This document shows, in pieces, positions 6,990-16,178 of a stretch of DNA of 64,000 nucleotides; within the stretch, counting starts at the first letter, position 1, and each line of letters begins with the position of its first letter. The stretch lies in the NCBI GenBank assembly GCA_017504165.1, contig JAFVRR010000010.1, positions 1-64,000 on the forward strand, written 5' to 3'. Source of the DNA: Clostridia bacterium (lineage in GTDB: Bacteria; Bacillota; Clostridia; Christensenellales; Borkfalkiaceae). The notes under the pieces are model-generated. The model did not search any database. It was not told the DNA's origin and worked only from the letters and a program-made list of their open reading frames with translations. A program made the translations under genes and the position numbers.

Positions 6990-8261
6990 ATGAGTAAAAA
7001 AATCGGTACAAAATGCGTTCAAGGCGGTTATACACCGGGTAACGGCGAACCAAGGCAAATTCCTATTATTCAAAGCACGACTTTTAAATATAACACTAGC
7101 GAAGATATGGGCAAACTCTTCGATTTAGAGGCAAGCGGATATTTCTATTCTAGGCTTCAAAACCCAACTTGCGATACTGTTGCTAACAAAATTTGCGAAC
7201 TTGAAGGAGGTTCGGCAGCAATGCTTACTTCTTCAGGTCAAGCGGCAAACTTCTATAGTATTTTTAATATCGCAAACTGTGGCGACCATATTATTTCTTG
7301 CGCTACTATTTACGGCGGTACTTATAACCTTTTTGCCGTAACTATGAAAAAAATGGGCATTGAGTTTACCTTTGTTCCGCCAACAATCACCGAAGAAGAA
7401 CTCGACAAATGCTTTAAACCTAACACTAAAGCGGTGTTCGGCGAAACTTTATCTAATCCATCACTCGACATTTTAGATATAGAATTATTTAGTAAGGTAG
7501 CGCATAAACACGGTGTTCCTTTAATCGTTGATAACACTTTCCCAACACCTATTAACTGTAGACCTATTGAATGGGGCGCGGATATCGTCACTCACTCAAC
7601 TACAAAGTATATGGACGGTCACGGCGCGGCAGTAGGTGGGTGCATCGTTGACGCGGGCAAGTTTGACTGGATGGCAAACGCCGATAAATTCCCAGGTCTT
7701 ACCACGCCGGACGATAGTTATCACGGCATAACCTACGCTGAAAAGTTTGGTAAAGAGGGTGCGTTTATCACTAAAGCAACCGCTCAACTTATGAGAGATT
7801 TCGGCTCTACACAATCTCCACAAAGCGCGTTTATTTTAAACTTAGGTTTAGAAAGTTTACACGTAAGAATGGCAAAGCATTGCGAAAACGGTCAAAGGGT
7901 AGCGGAATTTTTAAATAGCGACGATAGAATTGATTCGGTTAAATATCCAGGTCTTGGCGATAACGCTCTTGCTAAAAAATACCTTCCTAACGGCTCTTGC
8001 GGTGTAGTAAGTTTTAGAATTAAGGGCGGTAGAAAGGTTGCCGAAGCGTTTATGAAAAACTTAAAAGTTGCCGCTATTGAAACTCACGTTGCGGATGCTA
8101 GAACTTGCTGTTTACACCCTGCAAGCGCTACGCATAGACAAATGTCTGACAGTGAACTTTTAGCGTGCGGTATTTATCCAGATTTAGTAAGATTCTCTTG
8201 CGGTCTTGAAGACGCAGAAGATTTAATTAACGATATTAAGCAAGCGCTTGATAATATATAA
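6990..8261 (+). CDS. metY: O-acetylhomoserine aminocarboxypropyltransferase (O-acetylhomoserine sulfhydrylase)
   Basis: 423 residues, cytoplasmic PLP enzyme of the Cys/Met metabolism family. It makes homocysteine (or methionine) from O-acetylhomoserine and sulfide (or methanethiol). Visible: QSTTFKY near the N-terminus, YSRLQNPT cofactor loop, SSGQAANF, VDNTFPTP, and the PLP lysine Lys206 in HSTTKYMDGHG. Length and the GHG context favour MetY over cystathionine synthase or lyase. It is the first gene after the leader attenuator and is followed after 10 nt by metA, which makes its substrate. Confidence 0.95.
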   Translation: MSKKIGTKCVQGGYTPGNGEPRQIPIIQSTTFKYNTSEDMGKLFDLEASGYFYSRLQNPTCDTVANKICELEGGSAAMLTSSGQAANFYSIFNIANCGDHIISCATIYGGTYNLFAVTMKKMGIEFTFVPPTITEEELDKCFKPNTKAVFGETLSNPSLDILDIELFSKVAHKHGVPLIVDNTFPTPINCRPIEWGADIVTHSTTKYMDGHGAAVGGCIVDAGKFDWMANADKFPGLTTPDDSYHGITYAEKFGKEGAFITKATAQLMRDFGSTQSPQSAFILNLGLESLHVRMAKHCENGQRVAEFLNSDDRIDSVKYPGLGDNALAKKYLPNGSCGVVSFRIKGGRKVAEAFMKNLKVAAIETHVADARTCCLHPASATHRQMSDSELLACGIYPDLVRFSCGLEDAEDLINDIKQALDNI

Positions 8262-8271
8262 GGAGTAAAAA

Positions 8272-9201
8272 ATGCCAATAGTAATATCAAAAGATTTACC
8301 GGCATATAAAACTTTAACTGAAGAAAATATATTCGCAATTACTAAAAATAGGGCGAAAACTCAAGATATAAGACCTATTGAAATTGCAATACTCAACTTA
8401 ATGCCTACCAAAATTGCTACGGAAACACAACTGCTTAGACTTCTTAGCAACACTCCGTTACAAACGAATATAACCCTTGTTTCAACGGAATCGTACGTAG
8501 GCAAAAACACTCCTAAAGAACATTTAGAAAAGTTTTATAAGCCTTTTAGCAAAATTAAAAACCGCAAGTTTGACGGTATGATTATAACGGGCGCACCAGT
8601 CGAAAATTACGACTTTGAAGAAGTTAAATACTGGGAAGAACTTGAAGAAATAATGGAATTTGCCAAAACTAACGTAACTAGCACAATATTTATTTGTTGG
8701 GGTGCTCAAGCGGCGTTACACTATTATTACGGCGTTGAAAAACATCCGCTCAAAGAAAAGTTGTTCGGCGTGTTTAAGCATAAAAAAATGGTCGCTTTCG
8801 ACAAACTTTTAAAGGGCGTTGACGACGAGTTTTATATGCCACACTCTCGCCATACTACCGTTTACGTTGAAGATATTGAAAAGAAAAAGGAATTAAAAGT
8901 TTTAGCAAGGTCTGACGAGGCGGGCGCAACGATTGTAAAATCTAATGATGATAAGTTTATATTTATCTTTGGTCATACCGAATACGATAGGGAAACTTTA
9001 AAGAACGAATATGAAAGAGATTTACAAAAGGGCTTAGATATAAAAGAGCCTGCAAACTACTTTAAAAACGGATACCAAGACGGCAAGGGCGAAATTAATA
9101 TGTGCTGGTCTAGTACGGCTAACTTAATTTACTCTAACTGGCTTAACTATTACGTTTATCAAACAACCCCTTACGATTTCGTTCACGGCAACAAAAAATA
9201 A
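8272..9201 (+). CDS. metA: Homoserine O-acetyltransferase (MetA family)
   Basis: 309 residues, SD AGGAG. It acylates homoserine, the committed step of methionine synthesis. Catalytic Cys142 lies in ICWGAQAALH, and conserved histidines are visible in MPHSRHT and FGHTEYDR. Glu111 in GAPVE is informative: in characterised MetA proteins a Glu at this position goes with acetyl-CoA use and a small residue with succinyl-CoA use. Acetylation fits the O-acetylhomoserine-using MetY next door. Confidence 0.95.
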   Translation: MPIVISKDLPAYKTLTEENIFAITKNRAKTQDIRPIEIAILNLMPTKIATETQLLRLLSNTPLQTNITLVSTESYVGKNTPKEHLEKFYKPFSKIKNRKFDGMIITGAPVENYDFEEVKYWEELEEIMEFAKTNVTSTIFICWGAQAALHYYYGVEKHPLKEKLFGVFKHKKMVAFDKLLKGVDDEFYMPHSRHTTVYVEDIEKKKELKVLARSDEAGATIVKSNDDKFIFIFGHTEYDRETLKNEYERDLQKGLDIKEPANYFKNGYQDGKGEINMCWSSTANLIYSNWLNYYVYQTTPYDFVHGNKK

Positions 9202-9210
9202 AAATAAAAA

Positions 9211-9246
9211 CGCGTTATTCAAACGAATAACGCGTAATTTTTTTGT
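9211..9246 (+). terminator. Terminator between metA and the antiporter gene (convergent)
   Basis: A 10-bp perfect stem CGCGTTATTC/GAATAACGCG with AAAC loop, preceded by A's and followed by TAATTTTTTT, so usable from both sides. Confidence 0.85.
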
Positions 9247-9254
9247 GTTAAATT

Positions 9255-10550
9255 TTAGGCTTTAGCAGTGACGTTATCTCTTGCGCTAACCTTACCTTCA
9301 GGGTCAATTTCGCCTGCTTTTGCTAAAGAAATCTTCGTAAGGAACGGACCTATAAGTTCGTAGATTAATACCGAGAATAAAATTATGTTTTGAACGAGCA
9401 ATCCAATATTTGTAGCGTTTGGTACGGTGGAACAATATTCCATAGTTTTAATTGCCATACCAAGCGCAACGCCCGCTTGTGGGAAAAGGGTTATACCAAG
9501 GTATTTTTGCACTGTATCAGGCGCTTTAGAAAATCTAGAACTGATACTTGCACCAAAATATTTACCAACGCATCTACTTATAATATAAATAACGCCGATA
9601 AGTACTACCATCAAGTTCGTTAAAACGCTAAGGTCTAATTCCGCACCGCTTACTACGAAGAAAAGTATAAATATTGGCGCAGTCCATCTATCAAGCCTAT
9701 CCATAAGATTTGCAGAAAAATCGCAAATGTTACAAAAAATTGTACCGAGCATCATACATGCAAGAAGTGAAGAGAATGCAACGTGTATGCCAAAAATTTC
9801 AAACTTAAGCATAGATAACGCAACCGTTAAAAGCACGAACGCTACCGACATTGCAAGTCTTTTAGATCTAGAGTGGAAAAATCTTTCAAAGAACGTGAAT
9901 AAGTAACCCATAACCGTGCCAAGCGCGATTGATAAAACTACTTCTATAAGCGGTTCAACGATAATAGAAATTAAATCTGTAGAGCCCATCATTAAACTTT
10001 TTGCAACGCCGAAAGATATAGAGAATAATATTAAACCTACTGCGTCGTCAAGCGCAACTACGGGAAGTAAAGTATCGGTTACAGGGCCTTTCGCTTTATA
10101 TTGACGTACTACCATTAAAGTTGCCGCAGGAGCGGTTGCCGATGCAACTGCGCCTAAAATTATCGCTGCGGGAAGTGGTAAAACGTCTGGACGAATAAGA
10201 GAGAACGTAATTAACGCAATATCTACGACAATCGTAGTAAATACCGCTTGGAAAATACCGATAATAGTCGCTTGCTTGCCTATTGCCTTTAATTGAGAAA
10301 GTCTAAATTCGTTACCGATAGCAAAGGCGATAAATCCGAGTGCTACGTCTGAAATAATGCTAAGCGAATTTAAATTTTCTTCGCTAGTAAAGCCTAGCCC
10401 GCCGATACCAAGCGCGCCTAAGCAAAACGGACCGACTAATATGCCGGCAATTAAGTATGCCGTCACCGCTGGTAAACTTAAAAGTTTAGCAAGCCTAGAA
10501 AGCATTAATCCAGCGAAAATCGCTATTGATAAACTAAGTAAAATTTCCAT
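9255..10550 (-). CDS. Cation:proton antiporter, CPA2 family
   Basis: 431 residues with about 12 hydrophobic segments. The N-terminal LSLPAVTAYLIAGILVGP and the later VALDDAVGLILFS (paired acidic residues in a membrane helix) are hallmarks of CPA2 Na+(K+)/H+ exchangers of the KefB/NapA group. There is no C-terminal TrkA-N domain, so it is the membrane-only form. Monocistronic, convergent with metA. The transported ion cannot be told from sequence. Confidence 0.9.
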   Translation of the reverse strand: MEILLSLSIAIFAGLMLSRLAKLLSLPAVTAYLIAGILVGPFCLGALGIGGLGFTSEENLNSLSIISDVALGFIAFAIGNEFRLSQLKAIGKQATIIGIFQAVFTTIVVDIALITFSLIRPDVLPLPAAIILGAVASATAPAATLMVVRQYKAKGPVTDTLLPVVALDDAVGLILFSISFGVAKSLMMGSTDLISIIVEPLIEVVLSIALGTVMGYLFTFFERFFHSRSKRLAMSVAFVLLTVALSMLKFEIFGIHVAFSSLLACMMLGTIFCNICDFSANLMDRLDRWTAPIFILFFVVSGAELDLSVLTNLMVVLIGVIYIISRCVGKYFGASISSRFSKAPDTVQKYLGITLFPQAGVALGMAIKTMEYCSTVPNATNIGLLVQNIILFSVLIYELIGPFLTKISLAKAGEIDPEGKVSARDNVTAKA

Positions 10551-10690
10551 AAAAATTCTCCGAAAGTAAATAGTGCTAAATAATACTATGGTATTATTTC
10601 ATATAGCCTTAACGATTTTAATACTTTAAGATATATTTGTCAATGTTTTTTTAATCGTTTATTTAAAAATGTAAACTTTTATAAAATAAC

Positions 10691-10719
10691 TTGAAATTTA
10701 TGAGTATTTGTGGTATTAT
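10691..10719 (+). promoter_or_regulatory. Promoter
   Basis: TTGAAA (10691-10696), 17-bp spacer, TATTAT (10714-10719), about 32 nt before the ATG at 10752. Confidence 0.65.
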
Positions 10720-10751
10720 ATTTTCACTGACTAAATAAATGGTTTTAAATT

Positions 10752-11660
10752 ATGAAAGATGAAAAATTATTAAACGAAATAGAAAACGAAGTTTTATTTA
10801 AACCAAGCGGTGAAAATCTCTCTTATCAAGAGCCTAAAAAGCCTTCCGATAACGAAGGGGTTATTATTGAGTCCGTTAACGGTTTAGTGGAAGAAAAAAT
10901 AACGATTACCACTGAAGAAGAGAGTGATAAACTTCAAGCGGAAGTGCTTTTTAAGTCGGGTATTGAAGAGATTGAAGTAAGAGAAGAACTTTCTTTAGAA
11001 GAAGAAAAGTTAACTTTTAACGAGCCTGTTAAACCTGAATTTATGGAAGAAGAAGTTCTATTTGCAAATACCGAAGAAGAGGTTGTGAACTATTCTATTT
11101 TCGATAACGAGATTTTACCCGAAACAACTGAAACTGAACTTTTATCTACCCAAGAAGAAACGGCAATTACGGGCGATTATCAACTTAATTTTGACGATAT
11201 TAACGTTATTACTACCGACGAGGCGGTTATTAAACCGAAAGTTATCAAGAAAAACTTTGCCGAAAAATTAATTGAGGCGGACGAAGTTATTAAGGAAAAT
11301 TACTGCGAACTTAAAAATATGTTATTATCGTATAAAAAGATGAAGTCAAGAATTTCTAACACGGCGGATACTTTTAATATCGGCAGAACGAAACTTGCAA
11401 AATTATCGGTATCGGGGAAATCTTTAAAATTATATTTAAACTTAGATATAGACGAAGTTGAATCAAGGCTTAAATGTAAAGACGCGTCCGAAACGAAAGC
11501 GTATGAAGAAGTACCTGTATTTTTAAGAATTCGCTCACTTCGCGCAATGAAAAACGCAAGATATTTAATAGGTAAACTTGCCGAGCGTTTCGACCTTCAA
11601 TTAAACCCTAAATTTGAAAAAATTGACGCTATGGAATTAATTAGAGAAGAATTAGAATAA
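10752..11660 (+). CDS. Acidic protein of unknown function with disordered N-terminus and conserved C-terminal domain
   Basis: 302 residues. Residues 1-165 are Glu-rich and probably disordered, with a short linear motif recurring: NEVLFK (about 14), AEVLFK (about 64), EEVLFA (about 98). From about 168 to 290 there is a compact, basic region with SYKKMKSRIS, LAKLSVSGKSLKLYLNL and RNARYLI-like sequence. I have the impression that this domain is widespread in clostridial proteins of unknown role, but I cannot name it. No signal peptide or membrane segment. It has its own promoter and stands alone between the antiporter and the T-box. Confidence 0.8.
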   Translation: MKDEKLLNEIENEVLFKPSGENLSYQEPKKPSDNEGVIIESVNGLVEEKITITTEEESDKLQAEVLFKSGIEEIEVREELSLEEEKLTFNEPVKPEFMEEEVLFANTEEEVVNYSIFDNEILPETTETELLSTQEETAITGDYQLNFDDINVITTDEAVIKPKVIKKNFAEKLIEADEVIKENYCELKNMLLSYKKMKSRISNTADTFNIGRTKLAKLSVSGKSLKLYLNLDIDEVESRLKCKDASETKAYEEVPVFLRIRSLRAMKNARYLIGKLAERFDLQLNPKFEKIDAMELIREELE

Positions 11661-11722
11661 TAAATCTATTCGCATAGGATTTCCTTTGCGAATATTTTTT
11701 ATAAAAAATATTAAAAAAATAA

Positions 11723-11751
11723 TTGCTATATTTAATTATATGTAGTATAAT
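11723..11751 (+). promoter_or_regulatory. Promoter of the T-box operon
   Basis: TTGCTA (11723-11728), 17-bp spacer, consensus TATAAT (11746-11751). Confidence 0.75.
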
Positions 11752-11759
11752 TGGTGTAT

Positions 11760-12019
11760 CTTTTTTAAAAATTAAAGACGTTTGAGCGATTTTTAGTAGA
11801 AAAGCGTTATAGTTTTAGAGAGTTGCCGTTTGGTGCAAGGCAATATGATACGCTGTTTTGAATTACCCTTCGCAAGTTGCGCCCTGAACTACAGTAGGGG
11901 TGGTCGGGTAGGCCCGTTATAGTCTAAAGTGTTTACACTAAAGGTTTCTTTTAGAAACGAATTGAGGTGGTACCGCGGTAATTTCGCCCTCTTGCTATTT
12001 TTGCAAGCGGGCTTTTTTT
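11760..12019 (+). promoter_or_regulatory. T-box leader (tRNA-sensing riboswitch), probably aromatic amino acid
   Basis: The T-box core GAGGTGGTACCGCGG is at 11964-11978, followed by a terminator at 11986-12019. Stem I is recognisable: AGTAGA (11795-11800), AGAGAG (11817-11822), an apical stem TTGCC/GGCAA with GGTG, and a basal pairing AGCGT/ACGCT. The 3' side of the specifier loop reads TATGAT (11844-11849); TAT (Tyr) followed by GA is the most natural specifier, but ATG or GAT cannot be excluded. T-boxes let transcription continue when the cognate tRNA is uncharged, so the downstream genes should serve supply of that amino acid. Confidence 0.9.
11986..12019 (+). terminator. Regulated terminator of the T-box
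   Basis: Arms GCCCTCTTGC (11986-11995) and GCAAGCGGGC (12003-12012), one mismatch, then seven T's. It competes with the antiterminator that contains the T-box sequence. Confidence 0.85.
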
Positions 12020-12025
12020 ATACTT

Positions 12026-12176
12026 GTGAAATACTTCGCAATTTCTCGCCTTAACCCCTTCGATATACGGCAAGTATAATCTTCGGGGATTAAGTTGAGC
12101 CTTGCTCGCATTTGACAAGTATTTTTAAAGCGTAGTGAAATACTTCGCAATTTCTTACCTTAACCCCTTCGATATA
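12026..12176. repeat. Two copies of a 42-bp intergenic repeat between T-box and first gene
   Basis: 12026-12067 and 12135-12176 both begin GTGAAATACTTCGCAATTTC and end CCTTCGATATA, differing by only two or three bases. Between them is a segment with CGGCAAGTAT and CTTGCTCGCATTTG. A diverged third copy with the same internal blocks lies at 29197-29285. The ~200 nt between terminator and ATG is therefore repeat DNA inside the operon's 5' untranslated region. Confidence 0.75.
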
Positions 12177-12216
12177 AACCTTATATATTAAAACAACCTA
12201 TTAAAAGGAGTATATA

Positions 12217-13854
12217 ATGCCAATAACAGAAATTTTGACAAAAAACGCCGATTTTTATCCTAATGACGTAAGTTTAGTTGAAATCAATCCAAAACTTGAA
12301 AACAACGCAAATATGACTTGGCGTGAATTTGCGCTTATGCAATCAACCGCTAAAGAGGCGTACAGAAAGGAAATTACTTGGAGCGAGTTTCAAAAGAAGG
12401 CTAACCGTTTTTCTAACTTTTTATTATCGCGTGGTATAAAAAAGGGTGAAAAGGTAGCAATTTTACTTATGAACTGCTTAGAGTGGCTTCCAATTTACTT
12501 TGGTATTTTAAGGGCGGGCGCTATTGCCGTACCGCTTAACTTTAGATACACGTCCGATGAAATTGCTTACTGCTTAAAGAAAGCGGATTGCGAATATATC
12601 GTTTTCGGCCCTGAATTCGTTGGCCGTGTTGAAAGTATTTGCCACAAACTTAAACAAATTAAACTTTGGCTACACGTTGGCGAAGGTTGTCCAGTATTTG
12701 CTGAAAGTTACGATAATTTAGTAACTTACTGCACTTCAAAAATGCCAAAAGTAAAAGTTACCGACGATGACGACGCGGCAATTTACTTCTCTTCGGGTAC
12801 GACGGGTTTCCCAAAAGCGATACTTCACAACCATAGGGCGTTAATGCACTCGGCAAAAGTTGAGCAAAACCACCATGGTCAAACTAAAGACGATACTTTC
12901 TTATGCATTCCGCCACTTTATCACACGGGCGCAAAAATGCACTGGTTTGGCAGTTTAATGGTAGGCTCTAAGGCGGTACTTTTAAAGGGTACTGACCCAG
13001 AATGTATTATTAAAGCAGCATCTCAAGAAAAATGTTCTATCGTTTGGCTTTTAGTGCCTTGGGCGCAAGATATTTTAGACAGTATTGACCGCGGAGATAT
13101 CAATTTATCCGATTACGATTTATCTAACTGGCGTTTAATGCACATCGGCGCTCAACCCGTTCCACCAAGTTTAATTAAAAGATGGAAAAAGGTTTTCCCT
13201 AATCACGCGTACGATACTAACTATGGCTTAAGCGAATCAATCGGGCCTGGTTGCGTGCATTTAGGTATGGAAAATATCGACCGCGTCGGCGCTATAGGTA
13301 AAGCAGGCTTTGGTTGGCAAACTATGATTGTCGACGAAAACAAAAAACCGCTAGGCAAAAACGAGGTCGGCGAACTTGCCGTTAAAGGCGACGGCGTTAT
13401 GAAATGCTATTATAAAGACGAAGAGGCAACTAACGAAATTTTACGCGACGGTTGGCTTTTCACCGGCGATATGGCTATGGAAGATAGCGACGGATTTATT
13501 TATCTTGTAGATAGAAAGAAAGACGTTATAATTTCGGGCGGTGAAAACATTTACCCAGTTCAAATTGAAGACTTCTTAAGAAGTCACGAAGATATTAGCG
13601 ACGTAGCCGTTATCGGTTTACCAGATAGACGTCTTGGCGAAATTTCCGCCGCGATTATTCAAGTAAAAGAGGGAGCAACGCTTACTGAAGAAGAGGTAAA
13701 CGATTACTGTTTAGACCTTCCTAGATATAAGCGCCCAAGAAAAGTTATTTTTGCTAACGTGCCAAGAAACCCAACGGGCAAGATTGAAAAACCAAAACTT
13801 AGAAAGTTATATAGCGTTGATCAATTAGTTGCAGAACAAAACGAAATTGTTTAA
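12217..13854 (+). CDS. AMP-forming acyl/aryl-CoA ligase
   Basis: 545 residues, SD AAAAGGAG. ANL-superfamily adenylating enzyme: the P-loop-like motif YFSSGTTGFPK is at 190-200, the aromatic/Y-G-x-(S/T)-E motif is NYGLSES, the hinge is LFTGDMA followed by DRKKDVIISGGENIYP, and the C-terminal catalytic Lys is in NPTGKIEKPKL. The two-step reaction activates a carboxylate with ATP and loads CoA. The substrate is not readable from sequence; as first gene of a T-box operon with IorAB, an arylacetate or branched short-chain acid is likely. Cytoplasmic. Confidence 0.85.
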   Translation: MPITEILTKNADFYPNDVSLVEINPKLENNANMTWREFALMQSTAKEAYRKEITWSEFQKKANRFSNFLLSRGIKKGEKVAILLMNCLEWLPIYFGILRAGAIAVPLNFRYTSDEIAYCLKKADCEYIVFGPEFVGRVESICHKLKQIKLWLHVGEGCPVFAESYDNLVTYCTSKMPKVKVTDDDDAAIYFSSGTTGFPKAILHNHRALMHSAKVEQNHHGQTKDDTFLCIPPLYHTGAKMHWFGSLMVGSKAVLLKGTDPECIIKAASQEKCSIVWLLVPWAQDILDSIDRGDINLSDYDLSNWRLMHIGAQPVPPSLIKRWKKVFPNHAYDTNYGLSESIGPGCVHLGMENIDRVGAIGKAGFGWQTMIVDENKKPLGKNEVGELAVKGDGVMKCYYKDEEATNEILRDGWLFTGDMAMEDSDGFIYLVDRKKDVIISGGENIYPVQIEDFLRSHEDISDVAVIGLPDRRLGEISAAIIQVKEGATLTEEEVNDYCLDLPRYKRPRKVIFANVPRNPTGKIEKPKLRKLYSVDQLVAEQNEIV

Positions 13855-13866
13855 AAAGGTGAAAAA

Positions 13867-15597
13867 ATGAAAGAATTAATGATAGGAAATGCTGCGGTAG
13901 CGCGCGGTGCGTATGAAGCGGGCGTTAAAGTCGTTTCATCGTATCCCGGTACTCCTAGTACGGAAATTACCGAAAGCATAGTTAAATATGAAGACGTTTA
14001 CGTTGAATGGGCGCCAAACGAAAAAGTTGCGGGCGAAACTGCGATAGGCGCGTCGATTGCGGGCGCTAGGGCTATGAGTTGTATGAAACACGTAGGCTTA
14101 AACGTTATGGCAGACCCTGTGTTTACAGTTAGTTATATAGGCGCTAACGGCGGGCTTGTTTTTTGCGTTGCAGACGACCCAGGTATGCACTCTTCTCAAA
14201 ACGAGCAAGACTCTCGCCACTACGCAAAAGCGTCTAAAATTATGATGTTAGAGCCGTCCGACTCTAGTGAATGTAAAGAGTTTACTAAACTTGCATTCTC
14301 TCTTAGTGAAAAGTACGATACGCCTGTATTTATTAGGCTTTCTACAAGGGTTTCGCACTCTCAAAGTCTAGTAGAAATTTGCGAGCCGGAAAAAGTTGAA
14401 CTTAAACCTTACGTTAAAAATATTCAAAAGAACGTAATGATGCCTGCAAACGCAATTAGTAGGCACGTTGTAGTTGAAGAAAGGGAAAAGGCGCTTAGAG
14501 AATTTGCCGAAACTACCCCTTTAAACGCGGTAGAAGACAACGGCAGTAAAATCGGCGTTATTACGTCTGGCGTTTCTTACGCTTACGCTAAAGACGCCCT
14601 TCAAGATAAAGTAAACTATCTTAAACTCGGTATGGTTTACCCTCTTCCTACTAATTTAATTAAAGAATTTGCAAGTAAAGTTGACGTTTTATACGTAATT
14701 GAAGAACTTGACCCGTTCATTGAAGAACACGTTAAGGGTTTAGGAATAAAAGTTAAGGGTAAAGACGTATTTAGTCTACTTGGCGAATACAGTCAAAACT
14801 TAATTAAAAAAGTAGTATTAAACGAAGAAGTCGACGCGTTTGCTCCACAAAATCTTCCAAAACGCCCACCAGTTATGTGCGCTGGTTGTCCACACAGAGG
14901 AACTTTCTACGTTTTATCTAAACTTGGCGTAACTGTATCTGGCGATATCGGTTGTTATACTCTTGGCGCGGTTGCTCCGCTTAATAGCGTTGATACCACT
15001 ATTTGTATGGGCGCGTCGGTTAGCGCTGCTCACGGTATGGCTAAGGCAAGGGGTGAAGAGTTTAATAAAAAATTAGTTTCTGTAATTGGCGATTCTACCT
15101 TTATTCACTCTGGCATAACAGGGCTTATCGATATCGTTTACAATAAAGGAAACAACACAGTTATTATTTTAGATAACTCTATAACGGGTATGACGGGCCA
15201 CCAAGACAACCCAACTACCGGCTTAACTATTAGAAAAGAGCCTACTAAACAAGTAGATTTAGTGGCGTTATGTAAAGCGGTTGGCGTAGATAGGGTTAGA
15301 GTTGAAGACCCGTTTGATATTAAAGGTTTTGAAAAGGCGGTTAAAGAAGAACTTGAAGTAAACGAGCCTTCTGTTATCATCGCGCAAAGACCTTGCGCTT
15401 TATTAAAGACGGTAAAACACGAAGGCTACTATACCGTTAATAGCGATAAATGCCGTTCTTGCAAAATGTGTATGAAACTTGGTTGCCCTGCAATAATCTT
15501 TGAAGATGGCAAGGCTAAAATTGACCCAACGCAATGTAACGGTTGCGGTCTTTGCGTTAAAGTATGTCCGTTTACGGCAATTACTAAAGGAGAGTAA
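13867..15597 (+). CDS. iorA: Indolepyruvate ferredoxin oxidoreductase, alpha subunit
   Basis: 576 residues. The fused pyruvate-domain/TPP enzyme interconverts aryl-2-oxo acids with aryl-acetyl-CoA and CO2 using ferredoxin. Seen: N-terminal SSYPGTPSTEI typical of IorA, the AGCPHRGTF segment, the TPP motif GDSTF...LDN in the second half, and two [4Fe-4S] clusters at the C-terminus (Cys529/532/535/540 and Cys557/560/563/567). Full length for the family. It lies 12 nt after the ligase and 3 nt before iorB. In a T-box operon the reductive carboxylating direction (making the 2-oxo acid for transamination) is the sensible one; this is inferred. Confidence 0.95.
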   Translation: MKELMIGNAAVARGAYEAGVKVVSSYPGTPSTEITESIVKYEDVYVEWAPNEKVAGETAIGASIAGARAMSCMKHVGLNVMADPVFTVSYIGANGGLVFCVADDPGMHSSQNEQDSRHYAKASKIMMLEPSDSSECKEFTKLAFSLSEKYDTPVFIRLSTRVSHSQSLVEICEPEKVELKPYVKNIQKNVMMPANAISRHVVVEEREKALREFAETTPLNAVEDNGSKIGVITSGVSYAYAKDALQDKVNYLKLGMVYPLPTNLIKEFASKVDVLYVIEELDPFIEEHVKGLGIKVKGKDVFSLLGEYSQNLIKKVVLNEEVDAFAPQNLPKRPPVMCAGCPHRGTFYVLSKLGVTVSGDIGCYTLGAVAPLNSVDTTICMGASVSAAHGMAKARGEEFNKKLVSVIGDSTFIHSGITGLIDIVYNKGNNTVIILDNSITGMTGHQDNPTTGLTIRKEPTKQVDLVALCKAVGVDRVRVEDPFDIKGFEKAVKEELEVNEPSVIIAQRPCALLKTVKHEGYYTVNSDKCRSCKMCMKLGCPAIIFEDGKAKIDPTQCNGCGLCVKVCPFTAITKGE

Positions 15598-15600
15598 AGT

Positions 15601-16173
15601 ATGACTAAAAACATAATGATTGTTGGCGTTGGCGGTCAAGGTACGCTCCTTGCAAGTAGAATTTTAGGTAACGCGGTTATAAGTGAAGGTTACGACGTTA
15701 AGGTGTCTGAAGTACACGGTATGAGTCAACGTGGCGGTAGCGTAGTAACTTACGTAAAATACGGCGAAAAGGTACACGCTCCTATAATTGATAAAGGCGA
15801 GGCGGATATAATCCTTGCGTTTGAAAGGCTTGAGGCTATAAGGGCTCTTCCTTATCTTAAAAAGGGTGGTAAAGTTATTTTAAACGATAGAAAAATTTTA
15901 CCAATGCCCGTAATTACAGGCGCTACTACTTATCCTGAAGGAATAGTTGAAGATTTATCTTCAAAAGCGGACGTAATTGCTTTAGACGCGTTAGATTTAA
16001 GTATTAAAGCAGGCTCGCCAAAAGCGGTAAACGTAGTACTTATCGGCGTACTTGCTAAAAGTATGGATATTCCTAAAGAAACTTTTATAAAAGTTATTAA
16101 CGAAACAGTTCCACCTAAATTTTTAGAAATGAATTTAAAGGCGTTTGAACTTGGATATAATTACGAAGGTTAA
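15601..16173 (+). CDS. iorB: Indolepyruvate ferredoxin oxidoreductase, beta subunit
   Basis: 190 residues, the gamma-type domain of the 2-oxoacid:ferredoxin oxidoreductase family: VGVGGQGTLLASRIL at the start, EVHGMSQRGGSV in the middle, normal length. It forms the IorAB complex with the product of the preceding gene. Confidence 0.95.
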   Translation: MTKNIMIVGVGGQGTLLASRILGNAVISEGYDVKVSEVHGMSQRGGSVVTYVKYGEKVHAPIIDKGEADIILAFERLEAIRALPYLKKGGKVILNDRKILPMPVITGATTYPEGIVEDLSSKADVIALDALDLSIKAGSPKAVNVVLIGVLAKSMDIPKETFIKVINETVPPKFLEMNLKAFELGYNYEG

Positions 16174-16178
16174 TTATT

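Noticed and set aside
6882-7073. - strand ORF opposite the metY start and attenuator
   Set aside because: It crosses the terminator hairpin and has no ribosome site or promoter; shadow of metY.
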